A stretch of 64,000 nt of DNA from the NCBI RefSeq assembly GCF_002846415.1, contig NZ_PJMX01000001.1:3596001-3660000 (forward strand), given 5' to 3'. The stretch's first letter is position 1, and each line of letters opens with the position of its first letter. Shown in pieces: positions 26,668-36,077 of the stretch. Below the pieces are notes generated by a model. The model made no database searches. It was not told the DNA's origin and saw only the letters and a list, made by a program, of their open reading frames with translations. The translations under genes and the position numbers were made by a program. Origin of the DNA: Streptomyces sp. TLI_146. GTDB lineage: Bacteria; Actinomycetota; Actinomycetes; Streptomycetales; Streptomycetaceae.

Positions 26668-28068
26668 GTGGCACACCCGCCGAGCACACGCGCACCGCAG
26701 GCGCCGGTGACGGCACCGGCTGGGGCACCACCGGCTCCGGGGCACCCGGCCGCCCCCGCTCCGCGCCGGGGCGGCTGGGCCGAGTCCCGGGAGCGGCTGC
26801 GGGCCGCCGCGACGACCGAGCCGGGACGGCTGTGGATCATCGGCACGGTGGTCGCGCTGCTCGTCGTGGCGTTCGGCGCGGTGACCGCGTGGGAGGTCTC
26901 GGACCGGGCGGCCGCCGCCGACGACGTGGTGAGCCGCAGCCAGCCGCTGAGCGCCGACGCGGCCTCCATCTACCGCTCGCTGGCGGACGCGGACACGGCG
27001 GCCGCCAGCGGCTTCCTCGCGGGCTCCAAGGAGCCCCACGCCGTCCGGCTGCGCTACGAGTCGGACATCGCCACCGCCTCCCGCCTGCTGGTGAAGGCCG
27101 CGGCCAACACGACGGGCGCCTCCGACTCCGGCCGCTCGATAGCCGCGCTCAACGAGCAACTGCCCCTCTACAACGGCCTGATCGAGCAGGCCCGCGCCAA
27201 CAACCGCCAGGGCTTCCCGGTCGGCGGCGCCTATCTGCGGTACGCGAACGAGCGCATGACCCAGCAGCTGCTGCCCGCCGCCCAGAAGCTCTACGAGGCG
27301 GAGACCGGCCGGCTCTACGACGACTACGACCAGGCGGAGACCTGGCCGTACGCGGCGCTGGCGGTCGGCGCCGTGGCGCTCGGCGCGCTCTTCTGGGCCC
27401 AGCGGCGCACCTATCTGCGCACCAACCGGGTCCTCAACCACGGCCTGCTCGCCGCCAGCGCCGCCTCGGTGGTCGTGCTGCTGTGGCTGGTCGCGGGGCA
27501 CGCGGTGGCCGCCGCCGACCTGTCGACCTCGCGGTCCAGCGGGCAGGAGTCGCTGAAGGTGCTCAACGACGCCCGCATCGACTCGCTGAAGGCCCGCGCC
27601 AACGAGAACCTGACGCTGGTGGCGCGCGGCGCGGTCCTGGACGGGAACGGCCACGACGCGTACGACACGCAGTACGGCACGGAGATGAAGGACCTGGTGG
27701 CCAAGCTCGGCTCGGCCGGGGAGCTCGCCGACGACAGCTCGGGGCGCACCCCCGTCAAGGACGCGCAGGACAGCGTCACCGAGTGGCAGAAGCAGCACGC
27801 GAGCGCCCGGAGCACGGACGACGCCGGTGACTACGAAGGCGCCCTGAACCAGGTCATCGGCGCCTCCGGCTCCACCGGCCAGTCCTTCGACCGGGTCGAC
27901 GCGGCCCTGGAGAAGGCGATCGGCCACGAGCAGCGGGAGTTCACCCGGGCCGCCTCCGACGGCAAGGGCGCGCTGACCGGGCTCCCGCTGGGCGCCGCGG
28001 TGCTCGCGGTGCTGGGCGCGGCGGCCGCGGGCGTCGGCATCAGCCGCAGGCTCGCGGAGTACAGGTGA
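26668..28068 (+). CDS. GlnX-like membrane sensor protein
   Basis: The 466-residue protein starts at GTG 26668 after GGGGGAGG. A Pro/Ala-rich cytoplasmic N-terminus of about 50 residues leads to helix 1 (about 55-75). An extracellular helical domain (about 78-224) follows, then two close helices (225-243 and 257-280). A second extracellular helical domain (285-438) and helix 4 (about 440-460) complete the protein. This layout matches mycobacterial GlnX, which passes amino-acid binding by GlnH to the kinase PknG. The GlnH-like and PknG-like genes lie directly downstream, so the assignment rests on architecture plus neighbours, not on a signature motif. Confidence 0.72.
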   Translation: MAHPPSTRAPQAPVTAPAGAPPAPGHPAAPAPRRGGWAESRERLRAAATTEPGRLWIIGTVVALLVVAFGAVTAWEVSDRAAAADDVVSRSQPLSADAASIYRSLADADTAAASGFLAGSKEPHAVRLRYESDIATASRLLVKAAANTTGASDSGRSIAALNEQLPLYNGLIEQARANNRQGFPVGGAYLRYANERMTQQLLPAAQKLYEAETGRLYDDYDQAETWPYAALAVGAVALGALFWAQRRTYLRTNRVLNHGLLAASAASVVVLLWLVAGHAVAAADLSTSRSSGQESLKVLNDARIDSLKARANENLTLVARGAVLDGNGHDAYDTQYGTEMKDLVAKLGSAGELADDSSGRTPVKDAQDSVTEWQKQHASARSTDDAGDYEGALNQVIGASGSTGQSFDRVDAALEKAIGHEQREFTRAASDGKGALTGLPLGAAVLAVLGAAAAGVGISRRLAEYR

Positions 28069-28129
28069 GCACCGTGGGATTCAGGGGAACACCGGCCCGA
28101 GGGGCACAGCGGTCCCGGGAGGAGGCGCG

Positions 28130-29110
28130 ATGAACGGGAAGGGCAGGCTCCGCGGCTGGGGCGGCGTCGGCGGGATGGCGCTCGCGCTGGCCGCCGCCGC
28201 ATCGCTGCTCGTTCCGCTGTCCCGGCACGGAGCGGGCGAGGACGCCGCGCAGGTCGGCGGGACCGGAGTCGGGCAGGGCGTCCAGGCGAAGGCCGACACC
28301 TGCAAGGACCCGGATGCCAGCCTGCCGCCCTCGGCCGACGGCGGCCCGACGATCGACCGGATCAAGCAGCGCGGCAAGCTCATCGTGGGCGTCGACCAGA
28401 ACAGCTACCGCTGGGGGTACCGCAACCCGGCGACCGGGCAGCTCGAAGGGTTCGACATCGAGCTGGTGCGGGCCATCGCCAAGAACATCCTGGGCGACCC
28501 GGACGCGGTCATCTACCGTGCCATCCCCACCAGCCAGCGCATCCCGGCGATCCAGAAGAAGCAGGTCGACGTCGTCGTGCGGACGATGACCATCAACTGC
28601 AAGCGGATCGGCCAGGTCGCCTTCTCCTCCGCGTACTTCAAGGCCGGGCAGCAGGTGCTCGCGCCCAAGGAGTCCTCGATCACGGGGTACAACGACACGC
28701 TCAAGGGCAAGAAGGTCTGCGTGGCGGCCGGTTCGACGGCGTACGACAAGCTGGAGGAGAAGTCGTTCGGAGCGGTCTACAAGAGCCCGACCCTGCCCGT
28801 GGCCAATCAGCTGGACTGCCTGGTGCGCCTTCAGCTCGGCGAGGTCGACGCGGTGGTCACCGACAACGCGCTCGCCGCGGGCCAGGCCGCGCAGGACCCC
28901 GCGGTCAAGCTCCAGGGCGACCCCTTCACCGAGGAGTACTACGGGGTGGCCACCAACCTGGAGAGCACCGACCTGGTCCGGCGGATCAACCAGGTCCTGG
29001 AGGACTACCGCAGCGGCGGCGCGAACAGCCCGTGGATGAAGGCCTACCGCGACTGGCTCGCCGCCGACCTGCCCGGGATATCCGGCCCGCCCGCCCCCAA
29101 GTACCGTTGA
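28130..29110 (+). CDS. glnH: GlnH-like amino-acid-binding protein
   Basis: The 326-residue family-3 solute-binding protein starts at ATG 28130, after GGAGG. An N-terminal hydrophobic segment (about 12-30) serves as signal or anchor. The binding fold begins IDRIKQRGKLIVGVDQNSYR. It carries LEGFDIELVRAIAKNILG, the phosphate-like loop VRTMTINCKRIGQVAFSSAY, and the second lobe KGKKVCVAAGSTAYDKLEE. In mycobacteria GlnH is a lipoprotein that binds Asp, Asn, Glu or Gln. Here no lipobox cysteine follows the hydrophobic segment; the first Cys (about 58) has no lipobox. It may be held by an uncleaved helix or secreted. It lacks an ABC transporter partner, as expected for a signalling receptor. Confidence 0.82.
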   Translation: MNGKGRLRGWGGVGGMALALAAAASLLVPLSRHGAGEDAAQVGGTGVGQGVQAKADTCKDPDASLPPSADGGPTIDRIKQRGKLIVGVDQNSYRWGYRNPATGQLEGFDIELVRAIAKNILGDPDAVIYRAIPTSQRIPAIQKKQVDVVVRTMTINCKRIGQVAFSSAYFKAGQQVLAPKESSITGYNDTLKGKKVCVAAGSTAYDKLEEKSFGAVYKSPTLPVANQLDCLVRLQLGEVDAVVTDNALAAGQAAQDPAVKLQGDPFTEEYYGVATNLESTDLVRRINQVLEDYRSGGANSPWMKAYRDWLAADLPGISGPPAPKYR

Positions 29111-29171
29111 CCGCACCCGGTTTGACCCCGGATCGCAGACCGCAGAGCAACGCAGAGCAGAGAGGTGATCG

Positions 29172-30500
29172 ATGGGCGCGGGATCCTTCCCCGGCTCCTC
29201 CTCGGGGAGGCCCGTCCGGCCGGTGCTCGACCGGGACGAGGTGGACCGTGCGCTGACCCGGCTCGACGCCGAGCACGAGGCGATCGAGACCTCGCTCCTC
29301 GCGCTCCAGGACCACGCGGGCCGGCGCCTGCTGGAGGGCGCCGAGCTGACCGGGGTGACCCGGGACCGCTGGGCCGCCACCGAGCAGTCGATCACCTTGC
29401 TGTGGACGTACTTCGACGCGTACAAGGCGGCCCTGGACGGCGCCCGTGAGCTGCGCGAGCGGCGCCGCTGGCCCTCCCGCGAGGACCTGGTGGAGCTGAC
29501 CGAGCGGCTGCGCGGCGAGTCGGTGACGGTCGCCGGTTCGGCCTCCCAGGCCGCCACGCTGACGGGCCCGGCCCGGCTGACCGAGCGGTTCACCCTGGAG
29601 CGGCTGGTGAACCGGATGAACGAGCTGTACGCGCGCTCGCTCGACCTGGTGGTGGCCGCCGACGCGGTGTGGTCGGCGCTGCCCGCCCGGATAGACCTCC
29701 TGGCGGCCGAGCTGCACCGCACCCGGGGCCTGGCGCACTCGGTGGGCGTGCGCCCCGGGGAGCACCCGGCGGGCGACGACCTGGAGTCGATCACCGAGGA
29801 GCTCACCTCGCTGCGGGCCCAGGTGGTGTCGGACCCGCTGGCGTTCTGGGTGCCCTTCCCGGCCAGCTCCGCGCCGGGCGGCGGCCGCCCGGACACCGAG
29901 CGCTACGACCGGGCGGCCCGCGCCCTGGAGGACGTACGGCGGGAGATCGACGCGGTGCTGACGGTTCGTCAGGATGCCGAGCAGCGGCTGGTGCGGCTGC
30001 GGGACGTGCTGGTCCGGGCGGACCGCACCCTGACCGAGGCGCGGGCGGCGCGCGGCGAGGTGCTGGCGAAGATCGCCGCGTCCGAGGTGCCCGCGGTGAG
30101 CGGTCCGCCGACCGCGCTCCAGGAGCGCCTGGTGGCCGCCGCCGAGTACCGCAGGCACTCCCAGTGGCACCGGCTCTCGCCGCTGCTCGAATCCCTGGAG
30201 CGGGAGGCCGAGGACGAACTGCTGCGCGCCCGCGAGTCGTTGACGGCCGTCACCGCGCCGCTGGCGGTCCGCGCGGAGCTGCGCGGCAGGCTGGACGCGT
30301 ACAAGGCGAAGGTCGCCCGGCACGGCATGGCCGAGGACCCGCTGCTCATCGAACGGTACGACGCGGCGCGCCGGATGCTGTGGTCCGCGCCCTGCGATCT
30401 GCGCGTCGCCGAGGAGGCGGTGCTGCGGTACCAGCGGGCGGCGGCGGAGGTGCTGGTTCCCCGGCAGTCCGGGCCCGTCGACCAGAGGGGGGAATCGTGA
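29172..30500 (+). CDS. Uncharacterised helical protein in the PknG island
   Basis: The 442-residue protein is almost wholly predicted alpha-helical, with charged heptad-like stretches (ERYDRAARALEDVRREIDAV, DAEQRLVRLRDVLVRADRTL). There are no membrane segments and no recognised domain. The ATG at 29172 has an AGAGAGG site upstream. Its stop overlaps the PknG start by four bases, so it is cotranslated with the kinase. A scaffold that links sensor to kinase, or a kinase substrate, would fit its position. That is inference only. Confidence 0.8.
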   Translation: MGAGSFPGSSSGRPVRPVLDRDEVDRALTRLDAEHEAIETSLLALQDHAGRRLLEGAELTGVTRDRWAATEQSITLLWTYFDAYKAALDGARELRERRRWPSREDLVELTERLRGESVTVAGSASQAATLTGPARLTERFTLERLVNRMNELYARSLDLVVAADAVWSALPARIDLLAAELHRTRGLAHSVGVRPGEHPAGDDLESITEELTSLRAQVVSDPLAFWVPFPASSAPGGGRPDTERYDRAARALEDVRREIDAVLTVRQDAEQRLVRLRDVLVRADRTLTEARAARGEVLAKIAASEVPAVSGPPTALQERLVAAAEYRRHSQWHRLSPLLESLEREAEDELLRARESLTAVTAPLAVRAELRGRLDAYKAKVARHGMAEDPLLIERYDAARRMLWSAPCDLRVAEEAVLRYQRAAAEVLVPRQSGPVDQRGES

Positions 30501-33241
30501 GCGACCAGAAGAAGTGCCAGCGCCCCGGCTGCGAGGGCGCCTACGAGGACATGGGCGGCGGCGAGCTGTACTGCGACACCTGCGGTCTGGCACCGGTGGT
30601 GTCCGCACTGGGGTCCCCCAAGGCCGAGCGCGGCCGGGAAAGCGGGGAAGGCTCGCTCTCCTCGCCCGCGACGGGGATCACCGGGGGCGGCCGCAAGGGC
30701 GGCGGCTCCTCGTCCGCGCGCTCCTCGGCCTCGTCCCGCTCCTCGCGCTCCTCGACGTCCCGGCGCTCGGTGTCGGGGCGCCTGTCCCGCTCCCTGACGG
30801 GGGCGGGCAGCGCGCGGTCGGTGTCGGTGCGCAGTTCGGGCTCGGCGACCGGCAGTTCGGGGCGCAGCAGACTCGGGGCCGGGCTCGTCACCGTGCCGGG
30901 AGTGCCGCGCCCCAACCCGGCCACGGCCGTGATGGAGCACCCGGAGGTCCCCGAGCGGAAGCGTTTCTGCTCGCGTTCGGACTGCGGGGCGCCGGTGGGC
31001 CGCTCGCGCGGGGAGCGGGCCGGGCGCACCGAGGGGTTCTGCACCAAGTGCGGCCACCCGTACTCGTTCGTGCCCAAGCTGCACCAGGGCGACATCGTGC
31101 ACGGGCAGTACGAGGTGGTGGGCTGTCTGGCGCACGGCGGCCTCGGCTGGGTCTACCTCGCCGTGGACCGCGCGGTCTCGGACCGCTGGGTGGTCCTCAA
31201 GGGCCTGCTCGACACCGGCGACCAGGACGCGATGGCGGCGGCCATCTCCGAGCGCCGCTTCCTGGCCGAGATCGAGCACTCCAACATCGTGCGCATCTAC
31301 AACTTCGTGGAGCACCTCGACCAGCGCACCGGCTCCATGGACGGCTACATCGTCATGGAGTACGTGGGCGGCAAGTCGCTCAAGGAGATCGCCAACGAGC
31401 GGCGCGGCCCCGAGGGCAAGCGCGACCCGCTCCCGGTCGAGCAGGCCTGCGCGTACGGCATCGAGGCCCTTGAGGCCCTCGGCCATCTGCACAGCCGCAA
31501 CCTGCTCTACTGCGACTTCAAGGTCGACAACGCGATCCAGACCGAGGACCAGCTGAAGCTGATCGACATGGGCGCGGTGCGCCGGATGGACGACGACGAG
31601 TCGGCCATCTACGGCACGGTGGGCTACCAGGCCCCCGAGGTCGCCGAGGCGGGCCCCTCGGTCGCCTCCGACCTGTACACGGTCGCCCGCACGCTCGCCG
31701 TGCTCACCTTCGACTTCCAGGGCTACACGAACGTCTTCGCGGACAGCCTGCCGGACCCGGACAACATCGAGGTCTTCCGGACGTACGAGTCGTTCTACCG
31801 GCTGCTGGTGCGCGCCACCGACCCCGACCCGGCGCGCCGGTTCGCCTCCGCGCAGGAGATGGCCGAGCAGCTGACCGGGGTGCTGCGGGAGGTCGTGGCG
31901 CTCCAGACCGGCCGCCCGCGCCCGGCCCTGTCGACCCTGTTCGGGGCCGAACTGCGGGTCACGGACACAACGTTGTTCGCGGAGCTCACCGGGGACGTGT
32001 CGGCGCTCGGGGCGCGGGCGGTGCCCGAGAGCCGCTGGGCGCGCAGGCGCGCGGCGGCCAACGGCTCACCGAAGCCGGACGCGGGCGCGGCCGGCGCGCT
32101 GGTGTACACGGGCGCCGGCGCCGTGCCCGTCGCCGTGGCCGGACCGACCGTCACCGCCGCGCTGCACCCGGCCCCCGGCACCGGCGCGGCCGTCCCCGCC
32201 ACCCCGACCGCGACGGCCGTCGTCCCCGCGCCCCGCACCGGCGGCGCCCCGGACGCGTACGGCCGGCCGGCGGACGGCGACGGCTATCTGCGGCCGCTCG
32301 ACGCGCCCGCCACCGCGCTGGCGCTGCCGGTGCCGCACGTGGACCCGGGCGATCCCAACGCCGGTTTCCTGGCGGGCCTGATGGCCGCCGCGCCCAGCGA
32401 GCTCATCGCCGCGCTGCGCACCGCGCCCGCCAACTCGGTGGAGAAGCGGCTGCGCGAGCTGCGGGCCCGGCTCGACCTGGGCGAACTGGTCTCGGCGGCC
32501 CGGAGCCTGGAGTCCCTGGAGGCCGACCACCCCGACGACTGGCGGGTCGTCTGGTACCGGGGCGTGGCCTCGCTCGTCTCCGGCGACCACGAGAACGCCG
32601 CGCTGTCCTTCGACGCCGTCTACGACGCGTTCCCCGGCGAGCCGACGCCCAAGCTGGCGCTCGGGGTGTGCGCGGAGGTCCTGGGACAGCTGGACAACGC
32701 CGCCGAGTACTACCGGCTGGTGTGGACGACCGACCCGAGTTACGTCAGCGCCGCGTTCGGCCTGGCCCGGGTGCAGCTGGCCGCGGGCGACCGCACGGCG
32801 GCCGTGTCGACCCTGGAGTCGGTCCCGGAGGCCTCGATCCACTACACCGCGGCCCGGGTCGCCGCCGTGCGGGCGAGGCTGCGCAGGCGCGCCCCCGGTG
32901 ACGCGCTCCTGGACGATCTGCGGGCCGCCGCGGGCCAGGTGGACGCGCTTCAGCACCTGGGCCTGGACGCGGTGCGCCGCGAGCGGCTGGCCACCGAGGT
33001 CCTCGGCACCGCGCTCGACTGGGTACTCTCCGGTAGCCGGGGCGGGCCCGGCAAGGGCGAGCGGAGCCGGGGCGGCCCGTCCGGCGAGACCATACTGCTG
33101 GGCAGCGAGCTGGACGAGCGGGGCCTGCGGTTCGGCCTGGAGCGTTCGTACCGGGTGCTCGCCCGGCTCGCCGGAAGCGGCGAGGAGCGGATCGAACTGG
33201 TGGAGCGGGCAAACCGTTTCCGCCCCCGGACGTGGGTGTGA
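30497..33241 (+). CDS. pknG: PknG-like Ser/Thr protein kinase with zinc ribbons and TPR domain
   Basis: The 914-residue soluble kinase starts at GTG 30497. A zinc ribbon (CQRPGCEG, then CDTCG, residues 7-34) leads to a Ser/Arg-rich linker (about 55-130). A rubredoxin-like ribbon (CSRSDCG, then CTKCG, about 155-190) follows. The kinase domain begins near 200: nucleotide loop AHGGLGWVYLA, ATP lysine in VVLKGL, catalytic loop LLYCDFKVDN and metal site LIDMGAVRR. The catalytic loop lacks the HRD arginine, as in other PknG proteins. A Pro/Ala linker and TPR-like repeats (about 610-870) form the C-terminus. It is longer than mycobacterial PknG (750) because of the extra ribbon and linkers. It probably responds to amino-acid levels through GlnH and GlnX. 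Confidence 0.9.
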   Translation: MSDQKKCQRPGCEGAYEDMGGGELYCDTCGLAPVVSALGSPKAERGRESGEGSLSSPATGITGGGRKGGGSSSARSSASSRSSRSSTSRRSVSGRLSRSLTGAGSARSVSVRSSGSATGSSGRSRLGAGLVTVPGVPRPNPATAVMEHPEVPERKRFCSRSDCGAPVGRSRGERAGRTEGFCTKCGHPYSFVPKLHQGDIVHGQYEVVGCLAHGGLGWVYLAVDRAVSDRWVVLKGLLDTGDQDAMAAAISERRFLAEIEHSNIVRIYNFVEHLDQRTGSMDGYIVMEYVGGKSLKEIANERRGPEGKRDPLPVEQACAYGIEALEALGHLHSRNLLYCDFKVDNAIQTEDQLKLIDMGAVRRMDDDESAIYGTVGYQAPEVAEAGPSVASDLYTVARTLAVLTFDFQGYTNVFADSLPDPDNIEVFRTYESFYRLLVRATDPDPARRFASAQEMAEQLTGVLREVVALQTGRPRPALSTLFGAELRVTDTTLFAELTGDVSALGARAVPESRWARRRAAANGSPKPDAGAAGALVYTGAGAVPVAVAGPTVTAALHPAPGTGAAVPATPTATAVVPAPRTGGAPDAYGRPADGDGYLRPLDAPATALALPVPHVDPGDPNAGFLAGLMAAAPSELIAALRTAPANSVEKRLRELRARLDLGELVSAARSLESLEADHPDDWRVVWYRGVASLVSGDHENAALSFDAVYDAFPGEPTPKLALGVCAEVLGQLDNAAEYYRLVWTTDPSYVSAAFGLARVQLAAGDRTAAVSTLESVPEASIHYTAARVAAVRARLRRRAPGDALLDDLRAAAGQVDALQHLGLDAVRRERLATEVLGTALDWVLSGSRGGPGKGERSRGGPSGETILLGSELDERGLRFGLERSYRVLARLAGSGEERIELVERANRFRPRTWV

Positions 33242-33244
33242 TTG

Positions 33245-34546
33245 ATGGCGCAGATGCACCAGCCGGCAACGGGGTCGACGTGCCCCGGCTGCGCGGAGCC
33301 GCTGGAGTCGGGCGACCTGTACTGCGGGGCCTGCGGGTACGACCTGTCGGCCGTGCCCGCGGCCGCGGTGGACACCCCGACGGTGGTCATGGGCAGTCCG
33401 GTGGCGGGCGAGGCGTGGCCCGCCGCCCGCGCGGCCGAGGGCTCCGGCGCACCGGTGCAGCTGCCCACCGATCTGCCCGGCACCGACTCGGGCGGCTCCC
33501 CGCTGGCCCCGCACGCACGGTCCGACAGGCCGGAAGCGGAGCCCGATGAGTACCCCCTGCCCGCGCCCGACCCGCGCGCGGCCGACCTCGGGGAGCAGGC
33601 CACCCACGTCAGTACACCCGTGAAGGTCTGTGTGGCCTGCCGGGCCGGGCGGGTCGACGAGGACGGGTACTGCGAGAACTGCGGGCACGCCCAGCCGCGC
33701 GAGCGCGACCACATGGAGCAGGAGCTCGGCCCGGTGGCGGCGGTCAGCGACCGGGGCCTGCGCCACCACCGCAACGAGGACGCGTTCGCCGTGTCCACCA
33801 CCGCGCTGCCCGACGGCTCGCCCGCCGTGGTGGCGATCGTCTGCGACGGCGTCTCCTCCGCGACCCGCCCCGACGAGGCGTCGGCGGCGGCCGCGGCCCG
33901 CGCCAACGAGTCGCTGCTCCAGGCGCTGCCCCAGGGCACGCACCCGCAGCAGGCGATGCACGAGGCGATCGTGGCGGCCGCCGAGGCCGTCAACTCCCTC
34001 GCCGCCGAGCCCTCCCTGGCCATGGAGCACGACCCGCACCGCCACCAGAACGCCCCGGCCTGCACCCTGGTCGGCGCGATCGCGGCAGGCGGTCTCCTGG
34101 TGGTCGGCTGGGTCGGCGACAGCCGGGCGTACTGGGTGCCCGACGACCGTACGACCCCGCCCGCCCGGCTCACCGAGGACGACTCGTGGGCCGCGCAGAT
34201 GGTGGCGGCGGGCCTGATGAGCGAGGCGGACGCGTACGCGGACGAGCGGGCGCACGCGATCACGGGATGGCTGGGCGCCGACGCGTACGAACTCGACCCG
34301 CACACCGCCTCGTTCAAGCCGGACCGCTCCGGTGTGGTCGTGGTCTGCACGGACGGGCTGTGGAACTACGCGGAGGGCGCCGAGGAGATGGCCGGGGCCG
34401 TGCCGGTGGACGCCGCCGAGCGGCCGCTGCACAGCGCCCAGGTGCTGGTCGGCCACGCCCTGGACGGCGGCGGGCACGACAACGTAACAGTGGCGGTCGT
34501 GCCGTTCGCCGTCCCGCTGCCTGGGGCAGGATCCGCCTACAACTAG
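33245..34546 (+). CDS. PP2C-type protein phosphatase with two zinc ribbons
   Basis: The 433-residue protein starts at ATG 33245, four bases after the kinase stop. A zinc ribbon at 14-34 (CPGCAEPLESGDLYCGACG) and a second near 130-150 (CVACRAG, CENCG) flank an Ala/Pro linker. The PP2C domain occupies about 157-430. Metal-binding residues are seen in RGLRHHRNEDAF, IVCDGVSS and GHDNVTVAVVPF, with GWVGDSRAYW between. It should reverse phosphorylation by the neighbouring kinase, being the only phosphatase in the cluster. The ribbons resemble those in the kinase and FHA protein, hinting at shared docking. Confidence 0.9.
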   Translation: MAQMHQPATGSTCPGCAEPLESGDLYCGACGYDLSAVPAAAVDTPTVVMGSPVAGEAWPAARAAEGSGAPVQLPTDLPGTDSGGSPLAPHARSDRPEAEPDEYPLPAPDPRAADLGEQATHVSTPVKVCVACRAGRVDEDGYCENCGHAQPRERDHMEQELGPVAAVSDRGLRHHRNEDAFAVSTTALPDGSPAVVAIVCDGVSSATRPDEASAAAAARANESLLQALPQGTHPQQAMHEAIVAAAEAVNSLAAEPSLAMEHDPHRHQNAPACTLVGAIAAGGLLVVGWVGDSRAYWVPDDRTTPPARLTEDDSWAAQMVAAGLMSEADAYADERAHAITGWLGADAYELDPHTASFKPDRSGVVVVCTDGLWNYAEGAEEMAGAVPVDAAERPLHSAQVLVGHALDGGGHDNVTVAVVPFAVPLPGAGSAYN

Positions 34547-34612
34547 GCGTTGGTACCGGATTCCACCACATTCTTGTCTCTTCAGGCCCAGAAGCCTCAA
34601 GGAGCCCTTCAG

Positions 34613-35971
34613 ATGGCCAACTTCTCCAAGCCCAACGCGCCGCGGTTCTCCGTCGAGGTCTACCAGAACGAGTATCTGCCGGAGGGCGGCCGCGAGGTCA
34701 ACGCGATCGTCACCGTGACGTCGACGGGCGGGGGCACGGTCGGCGGGGCGGCGCTCACCGGAGCCGCGCTGACGCCCTCAGCCGTACCGGGGCAGACGCC
34801 CGGCGCCGCCGTGGTGATCATGGTCGACTGCTCGGGGTCGATGGACTACCCGCCGACGAAGATGCGCAACGCGCGCGACGCCACGGCGGCCGCGATCGAC
34901 ACCCTGCGCGACGGCGTGGCGTTCGCGGTGGTCGCGGGCACCCACCAGGCCAAGGAGGTCTACCCGGGCGACGGGCGCCTGGCCACCGCCGACGCGCAGT
35001 CGCGGGCCCAGGCCAAGGAGGCGCTGCGCAAGCTGAGCGCGGGCGGCGGCACCGCCATCGGCACCTGGCTGCGGCTCGCCGACCGGCTGCTGAACTCGGC
35101 CGACACCCCGATCCGGCACGGCATCCTGCTCACCGACGGCCGCAACGAGCACGAGTCGCCGGCCGACCTGGCGGCGGCGCTGGAGGCCTGCGCGGGCCGG
35201 TTCACCTGTGACGCGCGCGGGGTCGGCACCGACTGGGAGGTCAAGGAGGTCACCCAGATCGCCTCCGCGCTGCTCGGCACCGCCGACATCGTGGCCGACC
35301 CCTCGGGCCTGGCCGCGGACTTCACGCGGATGATGGAGGACGCGATGGGCAAGGAGGTCGCGGACGTCGCGCTGCGGCTGTGGACCCCGGTCGGCGTGGA
35401 GATCAAGTTCGTGAAGCAGGTCGCGCCCACCGTCGAGGAGCTGACGGGCCGTCGCACCGAGGCGGGGCCGCGCTCCGGGGACTACCCGACGGGCTCGTGG
35501 GGCGACGAGTCGCGCGACTACCACGTGTGCGTCCAGGTCCCGGAGGCCGGGATCGGCCAGGAGATGCTCGCCGCCCGGGTCTCGCTGATCCTGCCCGACC
35601 CGGCGGGCGGCACCCCGCAGACGCTGTCGCAGGGGCTGGTCCGCGCGGTGTGGACCGAGGACATGGCCGCCTCCACCGCGATCAACCCCCAGGTCGCCCA
35701 CTACACGGGCCAGGCCGAACTGGCGCAAGTCATCCAACAGGGACTGGATGCCCGCAAGTCGGGCGATATCGATGGCGCCACCGCCAAGCTCGGCCGCGCC
35801 GTCCAGCTCGCCGCGGCCTCCGGAAACGCGGATACGGCGAAGCTGCTCGCGAAGGTGGTGGACGTCGTCGACGAGGCGACGGGTACTGTGCGACTGAAGG
35901 CGAAGGTCGCGGAGGCGGACGAGATGACTCTCGAAACCCGCTCCACCAAGACCGTACGCGTGAAGAAGTAG
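34613..35971 (+). CDS. VWA-domain protein (TerY/kinase-phosphatase triad type)
   Basis: The 452-residue protein starts at ATG 34613 after AAGGAG. It begins with a beta-rich segment (APRFSVEVYQNEYLPEGGRE). The von Willebrand A domain begins near residue 68, with the metal-ion site DCSGS (about residue 73), a conserved Thr region in AGGGTAIGTW, and the Asp in LLTDGRNEHES. The C-terminal part is beta then helical (GQAELAQVIQQGLDARKSGD), with no membrane helix. VWA proteins encoded with a Ser/Thr kinase and PP2C form the triad described in tellurite-resistance-type systems. Here it probably mediates protein contacts in that complex. Confidence 0.88.
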   Translation: MANFSKPNAPRFSVEVYQNEYLPEGGREVNAIVTVTSTGGGTVGGAALTGAALTPSAVPGQTPGAAVVIMVDCSGSMDYPPTKMRNARDATAAAIDTLRDGVAFAVVAGTHQAKEVYPGDGRLATADAQSRAQAKEALRKLSAGGGTAIGTWLRLADRLLNSADTPIRHGILLTDGRNEHESPADLAAALEACAGRFTCDARGVGTDWEVKEVTQIASALLGTADIVADPSGLAADFTRMMEDAMGKEVADVALRLWTPVGVEIKFVKQVAPTVEELTGRRTEAGPRSGDYPTGSWGDESRDYHVCVQVPEAGIGQEMLAARVSLILPDPAGGTPQTLSQGLVRAVWTEDMAASTAINPQVAHYTGQAELAQVIQQGLDARKSGDIDGATAKLGRAVQLAAASGNADTAKLLAKVVDVVDEATGTVRLKAKVAEADEMTLETRSTKTVRVKK

Positions 35972-36077
35972 CCCGAGAAACGCCCAGCAGCGACGCCGCA
36001 CCCAGCGGTACGCGGCAGCGAAACCACTTGAGTGCCTCGGCCCGAGGGGCCGGACGAGGAGAGGGGGAAGCGACTCC

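Noticed and set aside
29669..30496. N-terminal extension of the PknG frame
   Set aside because: It overlaps the preceding gene in another frame; the GTG at 30497 leads directly into the zinc ribbon.
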